DNA of 64,000 nt from Solibacillus sp040274725 (GTDB lineage Bacteria > Bacillota > Bacilli > Bacillales_A > Planococcaceae): NCBI GenBank assembly GCA_040274725.1, contig JBEMAQ010000022.1, forward strand, positions 1-64,000, in the 5' to 3' direction. The notes below the pieces were generated by a model. The model ran no database searches. It worked only from the letters and a program-made list of their open reading frames with translations, and was not told where the DNA came from. Shown here piece after piece: positions 8,258 through 14,443 of this stretch (position 1 is the stretch's first letter; every line of letters starts with the position of its first letter). Position numbers and translations under genes: made by a program.

Positions 8258-8365
8258 GTGCCATACTGGTTACATAACACATTATTCATATTTTTAGTGA
8301 TCATCACATTCGGCTGCGTAACAAGCGGAATCAAGTGGAAGAAGAAAGAAACTTTAGCTGAATAA
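8258..8365 (+). CDS. Small single-span membrane peptide (35 aa)
   Basis: The ribosome site AAGGAGG (8243-8249) precedes a GTG at 8258 with good spacing. The peptide has a short polar start (PYWLHN), one hydrophobic span of about 16 residues with a Gly-Cys, and a basic tail ending in Lys-Lys-Lys-Glu-Thr-Leu-Ala-Glu. A terminator follows at 8443-8486. Hydrophobic span plus positive cytoplasmic tail is the usual architecture of small bacterial membrane proteins. No family is recognised. Confidence 0.6.
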   Translation: MPYWLHNTLFIFLVIITFGCVTSGIKWKKKETLAE

Positions 8366-8442
8366 TAGTGGCTATAGCTAAATAATATCATTGTCTAATT
8401 CTAGGCTTTCACTTGAAACAACGTGAAGATGACAAGGAGAAC

Positions 8443-8486
8443 AAAAAGTCGATTCACACGAGTAAATTAGTATGAATCGACTTTTT
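8443..8486 (+). terminator. Terminator after the small membrane peptide
   Basis: The stem pairs 8443-8456 with 8473-8486 (AAAAAGTCGATTCA and its complement) and is followed by ATTT. It ends a short plus-strand transcript. Confidence 0.75.
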
Positions 8487-8591
8487 ATTTACTCTAAATT
8501 TCTCTACGGAAAGAAATGCATACCCGAGAAACGTCTGAAGTGAATGCACATTCAAGGAAAACTAACTTACTGTCTGCTAATAATAGTAGTC

Positions 8592-9386
8592 TCAATTAAT
8601 TTCTAAATCCTTTTGCTCCACTACTCGCGGTTTTGTTGCCTTAAACCAGTGCAAGCAAAGGATAAAGATAATGACGACATCAATCAAGTCACCACCATAG
8701 TACATAATCATACTGCCCTGTTCCGCTTGCTGCTGAGGCACTCCCTCAGGCGGATGCGCGTAAATATATTTCGCTAATATCCCGTGACTAGCTAATGCCA
8801 GTATTAAAACGACTGCCCGGTATACAAAAGAAGTTCGATGAAACACAGGATCTATATAAATGAGTGATACCGTAAATAAATAACCCGCTAGCAATACATG
8901 CACATGCACGAAAAAATAGACCATACTATTTTCATGCATCAGCGAGTAAAGACTCGTCGTGTACAATAGCCAAAGTCCGCCGATATTAAGAAACGTTGCA
9001 ATGACTGGATCTGTGATGATTCGTGACGGCCAGCTTCTGAATAGCTTTGTCAGTCGGCGTGCATATGTCGTGCTGAGCGTTCTTAATAATAGCGTTATAG
9101 GTGCTGACATAGCGATCAACAGTGGTGCTAGCATTCCTAAAAGTAAATGCCCTGTCATATGCATAGAAAAATCCATATGCGCACGATTCGCTAACGGCCC
9201 AACAACCGCAACCACTGCACATAAAACTCCTGCACACCAGCAAATCATGCGGTAAAGCGGCCACTTTTTATAAGAGCGATTCGTCAACATGACTGCGCCA
9301 ATATACAGCACAAATAGCACACCAAATGCTAAGGCGAAAAGGAGCTGAGGAACTTGCGTTACATCTACTTCATGATGCGCGCTCAT
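8592..9386 (-). CDS. ctaG: Cytochrome c oxidase assembly factor, CtaG (caa3) family
   Basis: The 264-residue membrane protein of the caa3-CtaG family has seven or so predicted membrane spans. It carries family-typical His-containing segments: Met-Thr-Gly-His-Leu-Leu-Leu-Gly in the middle and a later Val-His-Val-His-Val. In Bacillus, CtaG is needed for formation of active cytochrome caa3. I start it at ATG 9386, which overlaps the stop of the upstream DUF2243 gene as ATGA. The frame extends upstream but inside that gene. No oxidase genes are nearby, so this may be a paralogue working with its DUF2243 partner. Confidence 0.87.
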   Translation of the reverse strand: MSAHHEVDVTQVPQLLFALAFGVLFVLYIGAVMLTNRSYKKWPLYRMICWCAGVLCAVVAVVGPLANRAHMDFSMHMTGHLLLGMLAPLLIAMSAPITLLLRTLSTTYARRLTKLFRSWPSRIITDPVIATFLNIGGLWLLYTTSLYSLMHENSMVYFFVHVHVLLAGYLFTVSLIYIDPVFHRTSFVYRAVVLILALASHGILAKYIYAHPPEGVPQQQAEQGSMIMYYGGDLIDVVIIFILCLHWFKATKPRVVEQKDLEIN

Positions 9387-9856
9387 CGTCTCGATTTCCT
9401 CGTACGCCGCATGAGAACAATGCCGGCAATTAAAATTAGCGCCGCAATTACATTCCAAACTACATCATATACTAAAACATTGTCTACATATCTTATTTGA
9501 TGCAGGCGCATAATTTTATGCTGAATAATGCCATCGTATAATTGGAATCCACCGACTCCGACCAACATTCCCGCAAGCCATCGTTTAAACCAAAAGCCTT
9601 TCTTGCGTCGTAAATCCGCAAATAAAAACAGTCCTGCAACCGTTGCAAACCAACTAAATGCATGGAATAATCCATCTGAAATAAGTCCAATATCTGTTGT
9701 CGATTTATCATAAAAATGATGCCAGCGTAATAATTGATGAAACACAACTTCGTCTACAAAAGCAATAAATCCTAAGCCAAATAGAAATCCTGACCAGAAA
9801 TTCTGTCTTGTATCTAGCAAGCTATAAGAAGAGATCGTACTATTTTTTATGGCCAT
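9383..9856 (-). CDS. DUF2243 family membrane protein
   Basis: The 157-residue protein has four predicted membrane spans. The family motif region GFIAFVDEVVFHQLLRWHH (residues about 30-50), with its His and Asp/Glu residues in a membrane helix, suggests a metal or haem role. A second charged region, Gly-Phe-Gln-Leu-Tyr-Asp-Gly with a following His, lies near residue 105. It is translationally coupled to ctaG. DUF2243-CtaG pairs recur in Bacillales. The function is unknown, with oxidase assembly a reasonable guess. Confidence 0.8.
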   Translation of the reverse strand: MAIKNSTISSYSLLDTRQNFWSGFLFGLGFIAFVDEVVFHQLLRWHHFYDKSTTDIGLISDGLFHAFSWFATVAGLFLFADLRRKKGFWFKRWLAGMLVGVGGFQLYDGIIQHKIMRLHQIRYVDNVLVYDVVWNVIAALILIAGIVLMRRTRKSRR

Positions 9857-10595
9857 CTGTTATTCCTTTCTGTTTGTTTTTGATTGCTAGTGTTGCCTCG
9901 TTTCGTAGGTTTTATGCTGTGAGGAAATTGACAAAGGCTAATCCGAAAAAATCTCACGAATAATTTAAACAAAAATTATTTTGTCGTTGCACTTTTCAGT
10001 GAAAAAATATGCGTTTAGCGGAAAATGACATACAACTTATCATAAAATAAGTGTCGGTCGTCACATATCGTGTATTGTGCAAGCTTTCAAGGGAAACAAC
10101 TAAAATTTGTAGCATATTTATCACCGAACTAAATCCTTTTGACTAGAAAAAGTAGCACTGTTTTAGCAGGAAAAACGAGGTTTTCGAATAAAAACGCGCA
10201 CTTTACTGTTGATTTTTAAATATCTACTTTGGCTGCTAATTTTTGTGCTGGTGTGATCAAGAGCGCAAAAAAGTTAAAGAATTTTTTGAAAAATGCCGTT
10301 TTTTTCACAAAAACAGGCGATTTTTGTGCTCAGCAACCCCCTTTTTTCGTAGTGAAAAAGGCAGGGTTACTATTATATTTATTAGTTTTCACCCAAATTT
10401 ATTCGAAATCTACAAGAAATCTAATGGTTGGCACATATTTTCTCATATGTTGTATGTTATTTTCCGCAAAACCGAGAAATTTCGTTTGATTGAAATCGTT
10501 GTATTTTTGTGAGGTAATTTATTTTCGCCATCATTTTTTAAAATGACAGCTACGATAAACGCTTTGCAAAAACGGCGCGTTCTTTCTTTTTGGCA
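9857..10595. other. Gene-free region of about 740 bp
   Basis: The stretch is AT-rich with many short A and T runs. Overlapping plus-strand frames at about 10229-10512 have no proper ribosome site and encode Phe/Lys/Cys-rich sequence unlike a real protein. I see no tRNA, riboswitch or repeat. It may contain decayed sequence or an untranslated RNA. Confidence 0.45.
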
Positions 10596-10633
10596 CAAAA
10601 AAAGCACAGGGCACTTTCGTTTCCCAATGCTTT
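10596..10633 (-). terminator. Terminator of the 49-aa protein gene
   Basis: Arms AAAGCA/TGCTTT plus GGG/CCC (10633-10623 with 10611-10601) precede a T7 run on the minus strand. Confidence 0.75.
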
Positions 10634-10642
10634 CTATTCACA

Positions 10643-10792
10643 CTATTTATCTGCTTGCTCTTGCTTCTTTTTCAAATACTCCGCACGTAATTTTTCAATC
10701 TGCTGCTTTTTGTCAAATTTAACAGGCGTGTTTTTTTCATGATACTTCGTCACTGCTGCCTTACCTTTAGAATCCAATTGATATTTTCCCAT
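10643..10792 (-). CDS. Small basic Lys/Gln-rich protein (49 aa)
   Basis: ATG at 10792 has AGGTGA 9 bases upstream. The product is highly charged (MGKYQLDSKG at the N-terminus; Lys/Gln/Glu repeats at the C-terminus), has no hydrophobic core and is probably helical. Its own terminator follows. I recall similar short conserved proteins in Planococcaceae but no assigned function. Confidence 0.68.
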   Translation of the reverse strand: MGKYQLDSKGKAAVTKYHEKNTPVKFDKKQQIEKLRAEYLKKKQEQADK

Positions 10793-10941
10793 GTTGTTCA
10801 CCTACTTTTGTTGTCTTTAGAAAAAACCTATCCAATAAATATAATATACCTTATTTTACTGGAGGAAACCTTTTTAGTGTACTGTTAGTTTTGCTGTTTC
10901 CGATTAAAATTATGAAGCAAGCCGATAATTTTAACTAAAAC

Positions 10942-10987
10942 AAAAACGCCCATGTAGTTATTGTTATAAATAACTACATGGGCGTTT
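10942..10987 (-). terminator. Terminator of guaA
   Basis: An 18-bp near-perfect stem carries the AAACGCCCATGTAGTTATT arm (10944-10962). TTTTTGTTTT follows on the minus strand. It lies about 50 bases past the guaA stop. Confidence 0.88.
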
Positions 10988-11039
10988 AATTCAATAGTTG
11001 TGCGTTTATAACTTATTTAGATTATATTACTAGCAAATC

Positions 11040-12590
11040 CTACTCCCACTCAATCGTAGCAGGTGGCTTAGAAGTGATGTCATACAGTACGCGGTTGATG
11101 CCTTGTACTTCATTTACAATACGTACAGAAATCTTCTCTAACACGTCATAAGGAATACGTGCCCAGTCAGATGTCATGCCGTCGATTGATGTAACGCCGC
11201 GGATACCGATTGCGTAGTCATATGTACGACCGTCGCCCATTACGCCGACTGAGCGGATATCTGGAAGGACGCAGAAGTATTGCCAAATGTCACGCTCAAG
11301 ACCTGCAAGCTTGATCTCTTCGCGTAGGATATAGTCCGCTTCACGTACGATTTCTAATTTTTCTTCTGTTACTGCACCAAGTACACGGATGCCTAGTCCT
11401 GGACCTGGGAATGGTTGACGCCATACGATTTCTTCAGGTAGGCCAAGCTCTAAACCTAAAGCGCGTACTTCGTCTTTAAATAATGTATTCAGTGGCTCAA
11501 TCAGTTCAAATTTCATGTCTTCTGGAAGACCGCCAACATTGTGGTGAGATTTGATTGTTTGTGCTGTTGCTGTGCCTGATTCGATGATGTCTGTGTATAG
11601 TGTACCTTGGGCTAAGAAGTCCATGTCAGTAAGCTTTTGAGATTCTTCGTCGAATACGTAAATAAATTCGTTACCGATGATTTTACGCTTTTGCTCTGGG
11701 TCAGAAACGCCAGCAAGCTTGCTCATGAAGCGTTCACGTGCATCGATTTTGATTAAGTTCATATCGAAGTCTTCTGTGAAAGTTTTCATCACTTGCTCTA
11801 CTTCACCTTTACGGTTTAAGTTGTGGTCTACGAACATACAAGTTAATTGATCGCCGATTGCTTTGTGAATCAGTACTGCTACAACGGAAGAGTCTACGCC
11901 GCCTGATAATGCACAAAGAACTTTTTTGTGGCCAACTTGTGCGCGAATTTTTGCGATTTCGATTTCGATGAAGTTTGCCATCGACCAGTCGCCTTTTGCG
12001 CCGCAAATGTCGATAACGAAGTTTTTCAGTAGGTCATTTCCGTATACAGAGTGACGTACTTCTGGGTGGAATTGTACCGCGTAAAGTTTGCGTTCTTTAT
12101 TTGCCATCGCTGCGATTGGGCACGCTGCGCTTGTAGCAATAACATCGAAACCAGCTGGTACTTCTGTTACGTGGTCGCCGTGGCTCATCCAGACAATTTG
12201 CTCTGTTGGTAATGTACCGAAAAGCTTGTTGTCAGTCGTAACCGTCAGCTCTGCTTTCCCGTATTCACGCGTTTCAGCGCCTTCTACTTTACCGCCTTGT
12301 GTATGCGCCATAAGCTGCATGCCGTAGCAAATACCTAAGATTGGTAAGCCAAGCTCGAAAATTTTAGGATCTACTTTGAATGCTGAATCGTCATAAACAG
12401 AGTTTGGTCCGCCTGAGAACACGATACCGACAGCGTTCATTTCTTTAATTTCATCTGCTGTAATTGTATGTGGGTGCAGTTCAGAGAATACACCGAATTC
12501 ACGGATACGACGCGTAATTAATTGGTTAAACTGGCTACCGAAGTCTAGAACGACAATCTTTTCTTGCTCTTTTAATAAAGGAGTTGACAC
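11040..12590 (-). CDS. guaA: GMP synthase (glutamine-hydrolysing), complete copy
   Basis: The enzyme converts XMP, ATP and glutamine to GMP, the last step of guanine nucleotide synthesis. The 516-residue product has the full class I glutamine amidotransferase domain, with Cys88 in GICYGMQ and His175/Glu177 in FHPEV. It also has the ATP-pyrophosphatase PP-loop SGGVDSS at 229-235 and the C-terminal dimer domain with FPGPGLGIRV and TIEWE. I prefer GTG 12590, which has GAGGTGG 5-6 bases upstream; GTG 12599 would sit on the ribosome site itself. One oddity is DHNLNRK, where the family usually has DHGLLRK. It is preceded by an attenuator-like leader (12632-12818). The operon order moxR-DUF58-transglutaminase-guaA is as in B. 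subtilis. Confidence 0.96.
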   Translation of the reverse strand: MSTPLLKEQEKIVVLDFGSQFNQLITRRIREFGVFSELHPHTITADEIKEMNAVGIVFSGGPNSVYDDSAFKVDPKIFELGLPILGICYGMQLMAHTQGGKVEGAETREYGKAELTVTTDNKLFGTLPTEQIVWMSHGDHVTEVPAGFDVIATSAACPIAAMANKERKLYAVQFHPEVRHSVYGNDLLKNFVIDICGAKGDWSMANFIEIEIAKIRAQVGHKKVLCALSGGVDSSVVAVLIHKAIGDQLTCMFVDHNLNRKGEVEQVMKTFTEDFDMNLIKIDARERFMSKLAGVSDPEQKRKIIGNEFIYVFDEESQKLTDMDFLAQGTLYTDIIESGTATAQTIKSHHNVGGLPEDMKFELIEPLNTLFKDEVRALGLELGLPEEIVWRQPFPGPGLGIRVLGAVTEEKLEIVREADYILREEIKLAGLERDIWQYFCVLPDIRSVGVMGDGRTYDYAIGIRGVTSIDGMTSDWARIPYDVLEKISVRIVNEVQGINRVLYDITSKPPATIEWE

Positions 12591-12631
12591 AATTTCCACC
12601 TCTTCTTGTATGTTTAGTGTAATTTATAATC

Positions 12632-12677
12632 ACAAAAAGAGTGTGTCTGAATTATTTTCTAAGACACACCCTTTTTA
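12632..12677 (-). terminator. Intrinsic terminator in the guaA leader
   Basis: A 14-bp stem with one wobble (12676-12662 with 12648-12634) is followed on the minus strand by TTTTTGTG. It ends only about 45 bases ahead of the guaA start and downstream of the leader promoter. It therefore lies inside the guaA leader rather than after the upstream gene only. Confidence 0.75.
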
Positions 12678-12683
12678 GGGAAT

Positions 12684-12766
12684 GGAGGGTGAAATATTTA
12701 TGCGAACATTTTCGTGAGCATGTCGAAATGACGTGCTCATGTTCTGGCTAAATTATTTTACCCTCC
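12684..12766 (-). ncRNA. Long hairpin in the guaA leader, candidate attenuator RNA
   Basis: The outer arms 12766-12749 and 12700-12684 pair over 17 bases with one bulge and one wobble. Inside are GAACA/TGTTC and TGAGCA/TGCTCA helices. The 3' arm contains CACCCT (12691-12686), which can alternatively pair with AGGGTG (12672-12667) in the 5' arm of the following terminator. That gives mutually exclusive folds. It is not a purine riboswitch or T-box by its conserved bases. A 21-codon frame (ATG near 12740) overlaps it but has a poorly placed ribosome site. Confidence 0.55.
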
Positions 12767-12789
12767 TCTGTTATAAATTTTATTTTCTT

Positions 12790-12818
12790 ATCTTACTGCG
12801 TCACAGAAAGATTTTCAA
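12790..12818 (-). promoter_or_regulatory. Candidate sigma-A promoter of the guaA leader
   Basis: TTGAAA (12818-12813) and TAAGAT (12795-12790) are separated by exactly 17 bases on the minus strand. They lie just after the stop of the upstream guaA paralogue. A transcript from here would include the long hairpin and the terminator. Confidence 0.55.
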
Positions 12819-12825
12819 GCTAATT

Positions 12826-14130
12826 TTATTCCCACTCAATTGTGCCGCCTGGTTTTGGAGACAGGTCGTAGCACACGCGGTTTACGTGTTTTACTTCGTT
12901 GATAATACGGTCTGTAATTTTTAACAGGATTGGCCAGTCGATTGGCTCAATTGTTGCTGTCATCGCATCAATTGTGTTGACCGCACGGATGATTACTGGG
13001 TATTCATACGTACGTTCATTGTTGCGCACACCTACAGATTTGAAGTTTGGTACAACTGTGAAGTATTGCCATACTTTTTTATCAAGTCCAGCAAGTGCGA
13101 ATTCTTCGCGTAAAATTGCATCTGATTCACGTACTGCTTCAAGACGCTCCGGCTCGATTTCGCCTAATACACGCACGCCAAGGCCTGGACCTGGGAATGG
13201 TTGACGGTATACCATGTCATGCGGTAAGCCAAGCTCAACACCACATGCACGTACTTCGTCTTTGAATAATTGGAATAATGGTTCCACTAATTCGAATTTT
13301 AAGTCTTCTGGAAGTCCACCTACGTTATGGTGAGATTTCACGACTTTATGTGTTTTTGTGCCTGATTCTACGATGTCAGGGTAAATTGTACCTTGTGCTA
13401 AGAAGTCGATGCCGTCTAACTTACGTGCTTCCTCTTCAAATACGCGGATAAATTCGTTACCGATAATTTTACGTTTTTCCTCCGGCTCAGCTACACCTTT
13501 TAATTTACCTAAGAAACGCTCGCTTGCGTCTACATAAACAAGATTTTCTTCTAAGTCTTTTTCGAACATTTTAATAACGCCCTCAGACTCATTTTTACGC
13601 ATTAAGCCGTGGTTTACGTGTACGCAAACTAATTGCTTGCCGATTGCTTTAATCAGTAGCGCTGCAACAACTGAAGAGTCTACTCCACCTGAAAGAGCTA
13701 GTAATACTTTTTTGTCGCCGATTTGCTCGCGAAGTAAAGCTACTTGATCTTCAACGAAGTTTTTCATATTCCAGTTTGCTTCCGCTTTACATGTATCGAA
13801 AACAAAGTCTTTTAGTAAAGCTTTTGTTTCTTCTTCATTTGGCCAAGCTGCTAATGTTTGAGCTGCTTTTGTAGAAGGGTGTTCTACACTAATAACCGGA
13901 ATATCTAAACCGTAAATTTCATCTAATACGTCGATTGCTTCGCCGTCAACGATATTATTTTTACCACCGTTTAAAATGATCCCTTTTACTGTTTTTAAAT
14001 TTTGAATGTCCGCAGCAGTAATATCATGGGCATGAATTTCACTGTACACACCTAAATCACGAATCCAACGAGCAATCGTTGTATTTTCACTGCTACCTAA
14101 ATCTAACACTAAAATATTATCTTGTTTCAA
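12826..14130 (-). CDS. guaA: GMP synthase paralogue with degenerate glutaminase domain
   Basis: The 434-residue protein matches GuaA over the ATP-pyrophosphatase (PP-loop SGGVDSS at 147-153; FLAQGTIYPDIVESGT) and the C-terminal dimer domain (FPGPGLGVRV, TIEWE). The N-terminal amidotransferase domain is about 82 residues shorter than in the complete copy. The Cys of GICYGMQ is replaced by an Ile-Ser-Val-Glu-His-Pro segment, and the block carrying the catalytic His and Glu is missing. It should therefore not hydrolyse glutamine. It could use free ammonia, accept ammonia from another glutaminase, or be regulatory. The start is TTG 14130 after GGGGG; the frame continues upstream into the leader without a better site. 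It is preceded by its own guanine-type riboswitch. The ATP-binding half looks intact, so it is probably not a dead gene. Confidence 0.9.
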   Translation of the reverse strand: MKQDNILVLDLGSSENTTIARWIRDLGVYSEIHAHDITAADIQNLKTVKGIILNGGKNNIVDGEAIDVLDEIYGLDIPVISVEHPSTKAAQTLAAWPNEEETKALLKDFVFDTCKAEANWNMKNFVEDQVALLREQIGDKKVLLALSGGVDSSVVAALLIKAIGKQLVCVHVNHGLMRKNESEGVIKMFEKDLEENLVYVDASERFLGKLKGVAEPEEKRKIIGNEFIRVFEEEARKLDGIDFLAQGTIYPDIVESGTKTHKVVKSHHNVGGLPEDLKFELVEPLFQLFKDEVRACGVELGLPHDMVYRQPFPGPGLGVRVLGEIEPERLEAVRESDAILREEFALAGLDKKVWQYFTVVPNFKSVGVRNNERTYEYPVIIRAVNTIDAMTATIEPIDWPILLKITDRIINEVKHVNRVCYDLSPKPGGTIEWE

Positions 14131-14287
14131 TCTAATGCAACCCCCAGTTAATGTTTTTGTTGCGCTATTCTTTTCGGTTTTCACCGCTAAAAATAAGTTA
14201 TATAGAGCACCTAGAAAGCAAAAAGAACACATAGAAAAACTATTTACACAAGCTTTTCTACGCGTCCCCCCCACAATTTATACAAAC

Positions 14288-14319
14288 AGACAGACGTATA
14301 CAAGGGTACACGCCTATCT
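14288..14319 (-). terminator. Terminator-like hairpin after the second purine aptamer
   Basis: A 13-bp stem with three wobbles (14319-14307 with 14300-14288) begins right after the aptamer. It is followed by a weak T-rich stretch (GTTTGTAT) on the minus strand. It is the likely expression platform of the riboswitch. Confidence 0.65.
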
Positions 14320-14323
14320 GCCA

Positions 14324-14388
14324 TCATAGATAAGTTGTTTAAGGTAACTTAGTAGAAACACCCGAACCGTATTATCGAGCTTATATGA
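14324..14388 (-). ncRNA. Purine riboswitch aptamer, divergent guanine type, before the guaA paralogue
   Basis: P1 is UCAUA/UAUGA (14388-14384 with 14328-14324). P2 is GCUCG/CGGGU with wobbles. The J2/3 strand GTTTCTAC is intact. P3 is TAAGTT/AACTTA with loop ACCTTAAAC, and GG in loop 2 can meet CC in loop 3. The junction before P1 reads UCU: the ligand-reading C74 and U75 are kept, but the usually invariant A73 is U. Guanine specificity is expected from C74. A promoter lies directly upstream. Confidence 0.85.
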
Positions 14389-14414
14389 AGGCACATGCTA
14401 TTTTATTTTTTTAA

Positions 14415-14443
14415 ATTCTACTCTTTAATATACACAAAATCAA
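14415..14443 (-). promoter_or_regulatory. Candidate promoter of the riboswitch-guaA paralogue transcript
   Basis: TTGATT (14443-14438) and TAGAAT (14420-14415) are 17 bases apart on the minus strand. The -35 overlaps the stop codon of the transglutaminase gene. Transcription would start about 20 bases before the aptamer. Confidence 0.6.

Noticed and set aside
10229..10512. Overlapping plus-strand frames of 86 and 89 codons
   Set aside because: There is no proper ribosome site, the amino-acid composition is unnatural, and the two frames compete for the same DNA.
12699..12742. Twenty-one-codon leader peptide frame in the guaA leader
   Set aside because: The only good ribosome site is about 20 bases upstream of its ATG, and the codons show no run of a regulatory amino acid. 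It is noted but not called as a gene.
12684..12766. Reading the long hairpin as an IS- or MITE-type palindrome
   Set aside because: There is no target-site duplication and no second copy in the window. Its pairing with the following terminator is better explained by a leader function.
14131..14274. Upstream extension of the guaA paralogue reading frame
   Set aside because: The extra residues are Cys/Phe-rich leader sequence without a ribosome site. TTG 14130 with GGGGG upstream is the better start.
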